Below, piece by piece: positions 41,116 through 50,187 of a DNA stretch of 64,000 nucleotides. This stretch comes from Amycolatopsis sp. cg9 (GTDB lineage Bacteria > Actinomycetota > Actinomycetes > Mycobacteriales > Pseudonocardiaceae): positions 9,470,501 to 9,534,500 of the forward strand of contig NZ_CP166850.1 of NCBI RefSeq assembly GCF_041346945.1, in the 5' to 3' direction. The notes beneath the pieces were generated by a model that made no database searches, was not told where the DNA came from, and worked only from the letters and a program-made list of their open reading frames with translations. Position 1 is the first letter of the stretch. The number at the start of each line of letters is the position of its first letter. The position numbers and the translations under genes were made by a program.

Positions 41116-42360
41116 GTGTACCTCTCCACCGTCGGCCGCCGAGAGCACGCCGCGAAGGGCAAGCTCTCGGCGGTCGGCGCGAACGTCTTCGCGCTCGGCG
41201 CGGTCAGCCTGGTCACCGACGTGTCCTCGGAGATGGTCACCGCGGTCCTGCCGGTCTACCTGGTGCTCGGCCTGGACCTCAGCCCCGCCGCGTACGGGCT
41301 GTTCGACGGCCTCTACACCGGCGCGACGGCGGTGCTGCGGATCGTCGGCGGGTACGTCGCCGACCGGGTCCGGCGGCGCAAGGTGGTGGCCGGCACGGGG
41401 TACGCGCTGTCCGCGGTCGCGAAGCTCGGTCTGCTCGCGGCCGGGGCGTCGGCGGCCGCGATCGGCGCGGTCATCACCCTCGACCGCACCGGCAAGGGCC
41501 TGCGGACAGCGCCGCGCGACGCGCTGATCACGTTGTCCGCGCCCGAACCGCTGCTCGGCCGGGCGTTCGGCGTGCACCGCGCGATGGACAGCGTGGGCGC
41601 GTTCGCCGGCCCGCTGGTCGCGCTCGCCGTGCTCGCCGCGGTCGGGGCCGCCGACCCCGGAGCCTTCGACGCCGTGTTCGTCGTCAGCTTCTGCATCGCC
41701 GCGATCGGCGTGCTGCTGCTGGTGCTGTTCGTCCGCGACCACCGGACCCCGCGGGCCGACCCGAAGGCGGTCTCGCCGCGCGCGGCGGTGGCCCTGCTGC
41801 GCGGCAGCGGCGTGCGGCGGCTGCTGGTGGCGGCGTGCGTGCTCGGGCTGGCCACGGTCGGCGACGGGTTCGTCTACCTGCTCCTGCAGCACGAGGAAGA
41901 CATCGCCACCGGCTGGTTCCCGCTGCTGGCGGTCGGCACGAACCTCAGCTACCTGCTGCTCGCCGCGCCGCTGGGCGCGCTCGCCGACCGGATCGGGCGG
42001 CTACCGGTGGTGCTCGGCGGCTACGGCGCGCTGGCCGTCGTCTACCTGCTGCTGGCCGGGCCGGTGTCCGGGTGGCCGCTGATCGCCGCGGCGCTGGCGT
42101 TGTACGGCGCGTTCTACGCGGCGACCGACGGCGTGCTGATGGCGCTGGCCGGCCCGCTGCTGCCGGAGTCGTTGCGCACCACGGGGATCTCGCTCGTGCA
42201 GACCGTCCAGGCGCTCGCGTACTTCACCTCGTCCGTCCTCTTCGGACTGGCGTGGCAGTTCTGGGGCGCCGAGCTCGCGATCGGCGTCGCCGCGGGCGGG
42301 GCCGTGGTCGCGATCGGCGTGACGTTCGCCGTCCTCTCGCCCCGGAAGGCCACCGCATGA
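41116..42360 (+). CDS. MFS transporter
   Basis: 414 residues, 12 predicted membrane segments. The MFS loop motif appears as GGYVADRVRRRKVVAGTGYA (about 78-97) and again as LGALADRIGRLPVV in the second half. SLVTDVSSEMVTAVLPVYLV near the start is typical of a family of actinomycete and proteobacterial exporters. The substrate is unknown. It starts at a GTG 5 bp after the phosphatase and overlaps the propeller gene (ATGA). Confidence 0.9.
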   Translation: MYLSTVGRREHAAKGKLSAVGANVFALGAVSLVTDVSSEMVTAVLPVYLVLGLDLSPAAYGLFDGLYTGATAVLRIVGGYVADRVRRRKVVAGTGYALSAVAKLGLLAAGASAAAIGAVITLDRTGKGLRTAPRDALITLSAPEPLLGRAFGVHRAMDSVGAFAGPLVALAVLAAVGAADPGAFDAVFVVSFCIAAIGVLLLVLFVRDHRTPRADPKAVSPRAAVALLRGSGVRRLLVAACVLGLATVGDGFVYLLLQHEEDIATGWFPLLAVGTNLSYLLLAAPLGALADRIGRLPVVLGGYGALAVVYLLLAGPVSGWPLIAAALALYGAFYAATDGVLMALAGPLLPESLRTTGISLVQTVQALAYFTSSVLFGLAWQFWGAELAIGVAAGGAVVAIGVTFAVLSPRKATA

Positions 42361-43337
42361 AGGTCCGGATCCTGATCGCCGTCGCCGGCGTGCTCGTGCT
42401 GGCCGGCGCGGCGGTCGCGTACGTCGGGTTCGCGAGCGCGCGCGGCCACGACGTCGCCGCGACCGGCGCGGTCAGCCTCTCCCCCGGCCCGCGGCTGCTC
42501 TTCCGCAGCACGGCCGACGCCGACCGCGGGCACGTCGCCACGGTGTCCGCCACCGACCCGGGCGGCCCGCGGACGGTCTCGCCGCTGGCGTGCTCGCGGG
42601 TGTACGCCGCCGGCGGCACCGGGCTCTGCCTGCGCCCGGACGGCGACCTGACCACCTACCAGCTGGTGGTGCTCGACGCGCGGCTGGCGTCGCAGCGGGA
42701 GATCCCGCTGGTCGGGCTGCCGAACCGGGCGCGGGTGTCGGCGGACGGGCGGATGCTCGCGTGGACGGTGTTCGTCACCGGGGATTCGTACAACGGCGGC
42801 ATGTTCTCCACCCGCGCCGGCATCCTGGACACCGCGACCGGCGACCTGGCCGGCACGCTCGAGGACTACGCGGTGACCCTCGACGGCAAGCCGTACCAGG
42901 CGGCCGACCTCAACTTCTGGGGCGTCACGTTCACCGCCGACGACCGCCACTTCTACGCGACCATGTCGTCCGCCGGCCACCGCTACCTGGTCGCGGGCGA
43001 CTTCGCCGCGCACACGATCCGCACGGTCCGGGAGAACGTCGAATGCCCGTCGCTGTCCCCGGACGGCACGCGGGTGGCGTTCAAGTCCGCCGTGGAAGGT
43101 GACCCGGCCCGCGGCTGGCGGCTGTCGGTGCTGGACCTGGCGGCCGCGAAGGTGACGCCGCTGGCGGAAACCCGCAGCGTCGACGACCAGCCGGCCTGGC
43201 TCGACGACCACACGATCGGCTACGGCGTGGCGCGGGCGCCGGGCCACTCGGACGTCTGGTCGGTCCCGGCGGACGGCACGGGCGCGCCCCGCCTGCTGAT
43301 CCCGGAGGCGGAGTCGCCGGCCGCGCTCGGGCCGTAG
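42357..43337 (+). CDS. TolB-like beta-propeller protein, membrane-anchored or secreted
   Basis: 326 residues. An N-terminal hydrophobic segment (ILIAVAGVLVLAGAAVAYVG) precedes WD40/TolB-like blades: VSADGRMLAWTVFV, FTADDRHFYATMSS, LSPDGTRVAFKSAV and a final VWSVPADGTGAPRLL. It likely binds a protein or ligand outside the membrane. It is the third gene of a phosphatase-transporter-propeller operon and ends 3 bp from a convergent gene. Confidence 0.83.
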   Translation: MKVRILIAVAGVLVLAGAAVAYVGFASARGHDVAATGAVSLSPGPRLLFRSTADADRGHVATVSATDPGGPRTVSPLACSRVYAAGGTGLCLRPDGDLTTYQLVVLDARLASQREIPLVGLPNRARVSADGRMLAWTVFVTGDSYNGGMFSTRAGILDTATGDLAGTLEDYAVTLDGKPYQAADLNFWGVTFTADDRHFYATMSSAGHRYLVAGDFAAHTIRTVRENVECPSLSPDGTRVAFKSAVEGDPARGWRLSVLDLAAAKVTPLAETRSVDDQPAWLDDHTIGYGVARAPGHSDVWSVPADGTGAPRLLIPEAESPAALGP

Positions 43338-43340
43338 CGG

Positions 43341-43739
43341 TCAGTCCAGCTTGCGGAGGCCGTCCAGGATGCGCCGCATGAGGTCGCTGTCCGGGGCCGC
43401 GAAGGCCAGCTGCGGGACCAGCTTGCGGCCCGCCGGGCGCGGGGGCGGGAGGGTGCGGGGCACCCGCCACGGCAGCCCGTCCAGCGACGACTCGCGACCC
43501 GTCTGCCGCGGGATCGGCAGGGTCGGCAGCGCGATCGTGCCCGCCTCCGCCAGCCGGCGCGCCGCCTGCTCGAAGCGCAGCCGCGCCTGGATGCCGGCCA
43601 CCGTCCAGTCCGGCTCTTCGTCCGGCTCGTCGGGGCCGCGGAGCGGGCGCCGCTCGAGCGCGATCGCCCAGGCCGCGGCGGCCAGCGCGGGCAGCAGGAG
43701 GCCGGCCACGATGGCGAGGCCGGGCAGGTCCGCGGCCAT
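43341..43739 (-). CDS. Single-span membrane protein
   Basis: 132 residues, one N-terminal membrane helix (LAIVAGLLLPALAAAAWAIA, about residues 8-27), then a cytoplasmic tail that is Pro/Arg-rich with two short helices (GIQARLRFEQAARRLAEAG and the C-terminal MRRILDGLRKLD). Unrecognised. The ATG at 43739 is the only start giving a clean N-terminal anchor. Confidence 0.65.
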   Translation of the reverse strand: MAADLPGLAIVAGLLLPALAAAAWAIALERRPLRGPDEPDEEPDWTVAGIQARLRFEQAARRLAEAGTIALPTLPIPRQTGRESSLDGLPWRVPRTLPPPRPAGRKLVPQLAFAAPDSDLMRRILDGLRKLD

Positions 43740-44045
43740 CAGGTGGCCCCGGCGACGGGTAGCAGCATGGCGTTCACTTCCGGATGGACGGTTCTTCCGA
43801 AGCATGGCCGGCACCTGGCTATTCGACGTGAACGGATTTCGCGGACCCCGGGACACATCATGAACGAGGGGGCGACGCTGCCGCAAGCGGCCGGACGGGG
43901 TGGTCCGTCCGGCGGCGTAACCGCAGGTCAGAACCGGTTTCGGGGTAGCCGGAGAGAGCCCCTCACCCAGTAGTACGGACGCACGGGGCAACCGGTTCAG
44001 TTTTGTTTGTACGGCCCGTGTACACCCGCTCGGCAAACTCGCGGA
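43740..44045. other. Intergenic region upstream of the GH6 gene
   Basis: 306 bp without a gene. It has a 9-bp stem with a 6-base GGTGGT loop (43890-43913) and the interrupted palindrome TGTAC-N7-GTACA (44008-44024) about 22 bp before the cellulase start, a possible operator. No CebR-type TGGGAGCGCTCCCA box is seen. Confidence 0.45.
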
Positions 44046-45002
44046 ATGCGCATTTCGACCTGGCTCGTGGCCGCCGCGCTCGCGCTCACCGGCCTCGCCC
44101 CCGCGTCCCCGGCCGTCGCCGCCGACGGCAACCCCCTCGAGAAGACGAACGGCTTCTATGTCGACCCGGACTCCAACCCGGCGGTGTGGGTCCGCGACCA
44201 CCCGGCCGACAGCCTCGCGGGCCCGATCCGGACGTCGATCGCGACCAAGCCCGGCGCCCGCTGGTTCGGCAACTGGAGCGGCGACATCCGCGCCGCGGTC
44301 GACAGCTACACCTACGCCGCCGACGTCGCCGACAAGCTGCCGGTCCTGGTCGCCTACAACATCCCCGGCCGCGACTGCGGCGGCGAGTCGACCGGCGGCG
44401 CGGGCAGCCCGCAGGCCTACCGCGACTGGATCTCGGCGTTCGCCGACGGCATCGGCGGCAAGCCGGCGATCGTCGTCCTCGAGCCGGACGCGCTCGCCCA
44501 GCTCGACTGCCTGACCGGCACCGCCCGCACCGACCGCGTCGACCTGCTGAAGTACGCCGCGACCCAGTTCGCCCAGAAGGCGCCCAACACCTGGGCGTAC
44601 CTGGACGGCGGCAACGCCACCTGGATCCCGGCGGCCACGATGGCCTCGCGGCTGAAGCAGGTGGGCGTCCAGTCGATCCACGGCTTCGTGCTCAACGTGT
44701 CGAACTTCTACACGACGGCCGAGTCGACCACCTACGGCAAGGCGGTCGGCTCGGCCCTCGGCTACGCGGCCCCGTTCGTGATCGACTCCAGCCGCAACGG
44801 CAACGGCCACGGCACCGACTCCGAGTGGTGCAACCCCCCGAAGCGCAAGCTGGGCGCGACGTCCCAGCTCGGCGGCGGCCCGGAGATGCAGCTGTGGATC
44901 AAGGTCCCCGGCGACTCCGACGGCAGCTGCGGCTACGGCACGGGCGTCCCGGCGGGCACGTTCAGCCCGGCACTGGCCAACCACCTGATCAAGGGCGACT
45001 GA
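44046..45002 (+). CDS. Secreted GH6 endoglucanase / cellobiohydrolase
   Basis: 318 residues: signal peptide (about 1-25) and a GH6 catalytic domain. VAYNIPGRDCGGESTGGAGS (about 102-121) carries the conserved Asp and Cys, IVVLEPDALAQLDC (about 141-154) the catalytic acid, and LDGGNATWIP plus HGFVLNVSNFYTT the following conserved strands. It hydrolyses beta-1,4-glucan by inversion. There is no cellulose-binding module. The ATG at 44046 starts directly at the signal peptide. It ends 4 bp from the convergent hydrolase gene. Confidence 0.94.
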   Translation: MRISTWLVAAALALTGLAPASPAVAADGNPLEKTNGFYVDPDSNPAVWVRDHPADSLAGPIRTSIATKPGARWFGNWSGDIRAAVDSYTYAADVADKLPVLVAYNIPGRDCGGESTGGAGSPQAYRDWISAFADGIGGKPAIVVLEPDALAQLDCLTGTARTDRVDLLKYAATQFAQKAPNTWAYLDGGNATWIPAATMASRLKQVGVQSIHGFVLNVSNFYTTAESTTYGKAVGSALGYAAPFVIDSSRNGNGHGTDSEWCNPPKRKLGATSQLGGGPEMQLWIKVPGDSDGSCGYGTGVPAGTFSPALANHLIKGD

Positions 45003-45006
45003 CCGG

Positions 45007-46353
45007 TCAACCCAGGTCGCACGAGGTCGCCAGCTCCGCCGGGGTCGCTCCGGCGGGGCGGGCGATCGTCGCCGACGCCGGTGGGCGCACCCCGTGCAGC
45101 CAGCCCGTCAGCGCGTCGAACGCCGTGCGGAAGCACGGGCCCAGCGGCCGCAGGCGGTCCGGGTACTGGTCCACCAGTCCGTCGACGTGGTTGCCGCCCT
45201 CGACGCGGTAGTAGCGGTGCAGTGCGCCGCGGCCCGACGACGTGATCATCCGGTCGTAGACGTCGGAGTCGCGGGTGATCGGCAGCAGCGTGTCCAGCGT
45301 GCCGTGCAGCGTCAGCAGCGGCTTGCCGATCCGGCCCGTCAGCGAGATCCGCTCCACCGCCCGTGCCACCGAAGCGGGCCGGGCCGAGTAAGCGTAGTCC
45401 GCGTCGCACGACGGCGTTCCCGAGGCGCAGAACGGGGTTCCGGCGGCCAGCGGGCCGTCGAACGCCGGGTCGACCTCCTCGCGGTAGATCCGCTGGGTGA
45501 GGTCCCAGTAGACGCGGTAGTGGTAGTCCCACAGGAACTCCGACCCCGGCGCGAACCCGGCGTCCAAAATGGACTGGTGTGCCGCCGCCGAACCCGCCGC
45601 GTACGCCGGGTAAGCCCGGAGCGCCGGCGGCAGGAACGTGAACAGGTTCGGTCCATCGGCGCGCCACAGCGTTCCCTCCCAGTCGACGCCGCCGTCGTAG
45701 AGCCACGGCCGGTTCTCCAGCTGCCACCGCACCAGGTACCCGCCGTTGGACAGCCCGGCGGCGAGGGTCCGCGCGGGCGGGCGCCCGTAGTGGCGGGTCA
45801 GCGCGCCCTTCGCGGCCAGCGTCAGCTGCGTGACCCGCGTGTTCCACTCGGCCAGCGCGTCGCCCGGCCGGACGCCGTCGGCGTAGAACGCCGCGCCGGT
45901 GTTGCCCTTGTCGGTCGAGGCGAAGGCGTAGCCCTCGGCCAGTGCCTGGTCGCCGATCGCGCGGTCGTTGGCGTACTGGCGGCGCACGCCGGGCGCGCCG
46001 GTGACGACGAGGCCGCCGTTCCAGCGGTCGGGCAGCCGCAGCACGAACTGGGAGTCGTGGTTCCAGCCGTTGTTCGCGTTCGACGTCGAGGAGTCCGGGA
46101 AGTACCCGTCGACCTGGACGCCGGGGACGCGGCCCGGCACCGGCAGTCCCGCCGACGTCAGCCCGGCCCAGTCGGCCTCGACGGTGTGGCCCGACGCGAG
46201 CGTGCCCGTCGTCGTCAGGTCGTCGAGGCACCCGGCGACGGACTTCTCCGCGCCCGGCACGTCCACCCGGCAGTGCCCGGCCGAAGCCGACGCCGGCGCG
46301 GGCAGCGCCGCCGCGAGCGCACCCGCCAGTACCCAGGTCAGCCAACCCCGCAC
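45007..46353 (-). CDS. Secreted tannase/feruloyl-esterase-like alpha/beta hydrolase
   Basis: 448 residues with a signal peptide (about 1-24). The nucleophile elbow is GLSNGGYLVRW (about residues 194-204), followed by a long insert and a distal TLHGTLDTLLPI (about 345) and GNHVDGLV (about 382) that supply the Asp and His. This spacing fits the tannase/feruloyl esterase group or related oligomer hydrolases. It probably removes ester groups from plant or polyester material, in keeping with the adjacent cellulase and PHB-depolymerase-like enzyme. Confidence 0.8.
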   Translation of the reverse strand: MRGWLTWVLAGALAAALPAPASASAGHCRVDVPGAEKSVAGCLDDLTTTGTLASGHTVEADWAGLTSAGLPVPGRVPGVQVDGYFPDSSTSNANNGWNHDSQFVLRLPDRWNGGLVVTGAPGVRRQYANDRAIGDQALAEGYAFASTDKGNTGAAFYADGVRPGDALAEWNTRVTQLTLAAKGALTRHYGRPPARTLAAGLSNGGYLVRWQLENRPWLYDGGVDWEGTLWRADGPNLFTFLPPALRAYPAYAAGSAAAHQSILDAGFAPGSEFLWDYHYRVYWDLTQRIYREEVDPAFDGPLAAGTPFCASGTPSCDADYAYSARPASVARAVERISLTGRIGKPLLTLHGTLDTLLPITRDSDVYDRMITSSGRGALHRYYRVEGGNHVDGLVDQYPDRLRPLGPCFRTAFDALTGWLHGVRPPASATIARPAGATPAELATSCDLG

Positions 46354-46527
46354 GGTCCACCTCCGGTCTCGTCGATGGGACAGAACTCAAGCGCGTGCGC
46401 GGCCGGAGAGCCATCCCGCCGGTCACCATGAATCCGCCTGCCGATGTGGTGGACGGCCACATGGCCTGAACCGCGGAGCCGTCTTAGCGTCGCTGGAAAC
46501 CCTCTCAACGACGAGAAGGACTTCACC

Positions 46528-47730
46528 ATGCGCAAGCTCGCCTTCGCCGGACTGGCCGCGATCGCCGCCGCCGCACTCACCACGACCGGGCTGGCCTCGG
46601 CCGCCGATCCGCCCGCCGCGTCCCTGGTCCAGGTGTCGGACTTCGGCACCAACCCGGGCGCGCTGGCGATGTACACCTACACCCCCGCCGGGCTCGAGAC
46701 CGGCCGCCCGGTCGTCGTGGCCCTGCACGGGTGCACGCAGAGCGCCGCGGACTACTACGCCCACTCGGGCTGGCCCGCGCTGGCCGACCGGTGGCGGTTC
46801 GAGGTGGTGTTCCCGCAGACGTCGACCGCGAACAACTCGCTGAAGTGCTTCACCTGGTTCGACCCCAACGACGACACTCGGGGCAAGGGCGAGGCGGCGT
46901 CGGTGAAGTCCATGGTGGACAAGGCGGTCGCCGACCACGGCTCGGACACCTCGCGCGTGTTCGTCACGGGGCTGTCGGCGGGCGGCGCGATGGCCGCGGA
47001 CCTGCTCGCCGCGTACCCGGACGTCTTCGCCGGCGGCGGGATCAACGCCGGGATCCCCGCGCAGTGCGCCACGAGCATCACGCAGGCGTCGGGCTGCCAG
47101 CAGAACAACCAGAACCTGAGCCCGGCGCAGTGGGCCGCGAAGGTCACGGCGCAGAACCCCGGCTACGGCGGGCCGTGGCCGCGCGTGGCGATCTGGCAGG
47201 GCACCGGCGACTACACCGTCTACCCGGTCAACGGCACCGAGCTGCGCGACCAGTGGACCGCGGTGCACGGCGTCTCCCAGACGCCGACGAGCACCCAGTC
47301 CCTGCCCGGCGGCACGACGCTGACGAACTACGCCGACAAGGTGCAGCTGTACTCCATCGCGGGCATGGGCCACGGCACCGCCGTCGACCCGGGCACCGGC
47401 ACGACGCAGTGCGGCAGCACCGGCGCGTACTTCCTCGCCGGGATCTGCTCCAGCTACTACACCGGCGTGTTCTGGGGGCTGGACAAGGGATCCGGGTCCA
47501 CGACGACGGCCGCGCCGCCGACCACCACCACGACGAGCGCCCCGCCGTCGGGGACGTGCGTGAGCGCCAGCAACTACGCCCACACGCAGGCGGGCCGCGC
47601 GCACCAGAGCGGCGGCCAGACGTACGCGAACGGCTCGAACCAGGCCATGGGGCTGTGGAACACCTTCACGACGCACGCGCTGAAGGAGACGTCACCCGGC
47701 TACTGGGTCATCGCCGACGGCCAGTGCTAG
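46528..47730 (+). CDS. Secreted PHB-depolymerase-family esterase
   Basis: 400 residues: signal peptide (about 1-25), esterase domain, Thr/Pro linker (TTTAAPPTTTTTSAPPS, about 326-342) and a C-terminal Cys-containing module. Catalytic features are HGCTQSAADYYAHSGW (about 70), GLSAGGAMAADLLAAYPDVF (about 153-172), and GMGHGTAVDPG (about 291). The family includes PHB depolymerases and feruloyl/acetylxylan esterases. A 3-hydroxybutyrate dehydrogenase and symporter lie 5-7 kb away, which would suit PHB use. It overlaps the end of the cyclodehydratase gene by 4 bp. Confidence 0.88.
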   Translation: MRKLAFAGLAAIAAAALTTTGLASAADPPAASLVQVSDFGTNPGALAMYTYTPAGLETGRPVVVALHGCTQSAADYYAHSGWPALADRWRFEVVFPQTSTANNSLKCFTWFDPNDDTRGKGEAASVKSMVDKAVADHGSDTSRVFVTGLSAGGAMAADLLAAYPDVFAGGGINAGIPAQCATSITQASGCQQNNQNLSPAQWAAKVTAQNPGYGGPWPRVAIWQGTGDYTVYPVNGTELRDQWTAVHGVSQTPTSTQSLPGGTTLTNYADKVQLYSIAGMGHGTAVDPGTGTTQCGSTGAYFLAGICSSYYTGVFWGLDKGSGSTTTAAPPTTTTTSAPPSGTCVSASNYAHTQAGRAHQSGGQTYANGSNQAMGLWNTFTTHALKETSPGYWVIADGQC

Positions 47731-49910
47731 AGGAAGATCCGCATCGGGTTGAGGTCGTCGTAGCCGTGCGGCTCGGTCAGCCGGCCGAGCCGCACGGGCA
47801 CGTCGTAGAGGCGGCCCGGTGCGAACCGCCCCCAGAAGCCCCGCAGGCCGGGCACGATCACCTTGACCACGGGCAGGCCGATGTCGGGCCGCGTCTGGTC
47901 GAGCACGAACACCTCGAGCCCGGCGTCCTCCAGCCGTCGCCGCACCAGGTTCACGTCCGCGAGCAGGTCGGGCGAGGAGGCGTCGGGTCTGAGCACCGGG
48001 CGCCCCGGGGCGGGCAGCAGGTACGGCTCGGTGGCCACGGTCGCGTCGCGCAGCCACCGCACCGCGTCCGGGTCGTCGCCGCCGTCCCAGCCGTCGAGGA
48101 CCGCGGGCATCATCTGGTTCAGCTCGGTCAACGCGCGCCGCAGCGCGACGGCCGGGTCGAGGTGCGCGCCGAACCCGAGCATGATCGCCTCGCGGGGCCC
48201 GCCGACGTGCCGGGAGACCGCGGCCAGCGCGGGCACCCCGAGGTCGGAAGTGACGTCGAGGACCCAGAGTTCGCGCCCCAGCCCGGCGTACACCTCGCAC
48301 AGCTCGGCGATCCAGGGGTCGCCGGACGCGGCCAGGTCGACCGCCGGCTGCCGGGTGCGGTTGTACCACCACAGCGCGACGGCGTCGCGTTCCACGACCT
48401 CCAGCATCCCTTGCAGCACCGCGTCTTCCAGGGTGCCGCCCGCGGCGTTGCCGTTGGAGTCGGCGAGCACGGACGGCGGCCCGGGCGCGTCGAAGTACAG
48501 CAGGGCGGTCGGGAACAGCCGGTGCTCGCCGCGGGTCAGCGACCACACCGGCGTCCAGTCCAGCACTTCGTCGTCGTCGAACGGCTCGCCGACGAACTGG
48601 AACGGCCCGTGCCGCGCGTTGAGCCGAGCCCGGTCGGCGAACTGCCGTTCGTGGAACAACTGGCACGTGTCGGGGTGCACGGCCTTGTCGCCCAGCGAAC
48701 GGAAGCTGGCGCGCACCCGTTCCTCGTCGCCGTCGTAGTGCCCGCTGTGCCGTTCGAGGGCTTCGCACAGCGCGCCGACCTCGGCCTGGATCGGGGTGAC
48801 GCCCTTGCCGCCGTTCTCACTCCGCAACGCCGTGCGCAGCCGCTCGGCACCACGCCGGCCCAGCGCGGTGTTCGGCCCGGAGCGGAAGGACGCGAACAAG
48901 GCCGGGCCCCGCGTGTCGCGGCGCAGTTCCTTCACGACACCGGTCAGCGGGCTGACCAGGTGCCGGTACTCCTCGAGCACCTGCTCCGGCGGCAGCGCGC
49001 GGTGCCCGCCGCCGTCGGTGCGGGACTTCGGCCGGGACGCCGGCACCACGGGACGGCGCGTCCGGTCGCGCACCAGGTCCGGGTTCCCGCACGACGCGCA
49101 TTGTGGCCGGGCGCGGACTTCGTGCCGTTCGCCGGTCAGGTCCCGGCTGTCGAACGTCCACAGTGCCCGCTGGCCCGGGTACCGCTGCCCGGCCAGCCAC
49201 TTGACCGCTTCGAGGGCGACCAGGTTGAGCGCGACGGCGGTCAGCGGGGCGAGGGCGACCGGCGGGCGCGGCACGGGACCGGGCAAGCCGAGCGCGTCCC
49301 GCACGTGGGCTTCGGCGGGCCGGTTGCCCCACAGCCGGGCGGCCAGGCAGTGCCAGCACGGGCCGTCGCCGGGGGTGAAGAACGGGCCGAGCCACACCCG
49401 CGCCCCGAGTGGCTTGGCGAGCAGCCACGGCCGCCCGGTCCGGCGGTGCTCCGCGTCCACATCGGACAGATGATCGGCGAGGTAGTCATCGCACAGCACG
49501 AGGGAGAGGTCCGCGTCTTCGGCCACGGTGAGCCCGGCCGCGCGCAGGACGTCCGTCGTGGCGGGATCCGCGCCGAGCACCGCGACCCGGCCGCGTCCGG
49601 CTTCGCCGTCCACGGCGTCCCAATACGCCGATTCGGCGTCGGATACCCCGGGCCGCAGGCCGATCAGCCCGGCTTCGGCGAGCCGCGTCAGCACCGCGGC
49701 GGCCTCGTCGGCGGGGATGCCGGCGGGAAGTTCCCGGCGCAGGGCCGCGAAGTCCCTGGTGCCGTCGAGCAACGGGACCAGGGACTCCAGGTGCGGCCCG
49801 CGCAGGGCTGTCGCGCCTTCTTCGGAGAGCACGTACACCGCATCGCCGGGCACCACTGCGGTACCGAGGTGCCGCTTGAACCCGACGACCGGCGGTACGG
49901 GTTCGGTCAC
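47727..49910 (-). CDS. Fused TOMM cyclodehydratase (ThiF-like/RRE domain + YcaO)
   Basis: 727 residues. The N-terminal half is an E1/Ocin-ThiF-like scaffold with a peptide-binding region (about 1-100) and four zinc-type Cys (PCWHCLAAR about 184 and CASCGNPD about 267). The C-terminal half is YcaO: AEVGALCEALERHSGHYDGD (about 378), ADSNGNAAGGTLEDAVLQGM and LEVVERDAVALWW (about 480-515), ALRRALTELNQMM. These install azolines from Cys/Ser/Thr in a precursor peptide using ATP. It ends NPMRIFL, without a PxPxP tail. The GTG start overlaps the stop of a 60-residue peptide gene. No dehydrogenase, protease or exporter lies beside it. Confidence 0.88.
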   Translation of the reverse strand: MTEPVPPVVGFKRHLGTAVVPGDAVYVLSEEGATALRGPHLESLVPLLDGTRDFAALRRELPAGIPADEAAAVLTRLAEAGLIGLRPGVSDAESAYWDAVDGEAGRGRVAVLGADPATTDVLRAAGLTVAEDADLSLVLCDDYLADHLSDVDAEHRRTGRPWLLAKPLGARVWLGPFFTPGDGPCWHCLAARLWGNRPAEAHVRDALGLPGPVPRPPVALAPLTAVALNLVALEAVKWLAGQRYPGQRALWTFDSRDLTGERHEVRARPQCASCGNPDLVRDRTRRPVVPASRPKSRTDGGGHRALPPEQVLEEYRHLVSPLTGVVKELRRDTRGPALFASFRSGPNTALGRRGAERLRTALRSENGGKGVTPIQAEVGALCEALERHSGHYDGDEERVRASFRSLGDKAVHPDTCQLFHERQFADRARLNARHGPFQFVGEPFDDDEVLDWTPVWSLTRGEHRLFPTALLYFDAPGPPSVLADSNGNAAGGTLEDAVLQGMLEVVERDAVALWWYNRTRQPAVDLAASGDPWIAELCEVYAGLGRELWVLDVTSDLGVPALAAVSRHVGGPREAIMLGFGAHLDPAVALRRALTELNQMMPAVLDGWDGGDDPDAVRWLRDATVATEPYLLPAPGRPVLRPDASSPDLLADVNLVRRRLEDAGLEVFVLDQTRPDIGLPVVKVIVPGLRGFWGRFAPGRLYDVPVRLGRLTEPHGYDDLNPMRIFL

Positions 49911-50089
49911 CTACAGGGGCTGACCGATGGGCGAACCGGGTCCGCCACCCAGGTGTAGCACAGCCGCGCCGGGGACCCGGTGGACCGGCTGCCGTCGAGC
50001 CGGTCGATCGCCAGCCCGGCCGGTTCCGCCGGGACGACGTCGAACGCCGCCGCGAGCGCGCTTTCGAATTCCTTCACGAGAACCCCCAT
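49907..50089 (-). CDS. Candidate TOMM precursor peptide
   Basis: 60 residues, starting MGVLVKEFESALAAAFDVVP. The acidic, amphipathic first half looks like a leader peptide, and the second half (DGSRSTGSPARLCYTWVADP, ending SVSPCR) holds two Cys, five Ser and two Thr that could be cyclised. Third positions are strongly GC-biased in this frame and not in the overlapping one. Its stop overlaps the cyclodehydratase start (GTGA), so the pair is translationally coupled. No good ribosome site is seen before the ATG. Precursor function is inference from context. Confidence 0.55.
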   Translation of the reverse strand: MGVLVKEFESALAAAFDVVPAEPAGLAIDRLDGSRSTGSPARLCYTWVADPVRPSVSPCR

Positions 50090-50187
50090 CGTCTCGGTAT
50101 CCGTCGCCTTCCACGGTGCCCGGTGGCGGCGCGTCCCGCTAGGGCCGCCCGGCGCAATCGGCTCTGGTGGCAGCACGCTGGGAGAAA

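Noticed and set aside
46731..49958. A 1075-codon open frame on the plus strand across the cyclodehydratase gene
   Set aside because: It runs antisense through the YcaO fusion and out of frame through the esterase; it is Arg/Pro/His-rich without domains.
49911..50114. An alternative 67-residue peptide overlapping the candidate TOMM precursor
   Set aside because: Third codon positions are not GC-biased in this frame, whereas they are in the frame ending at 49907.
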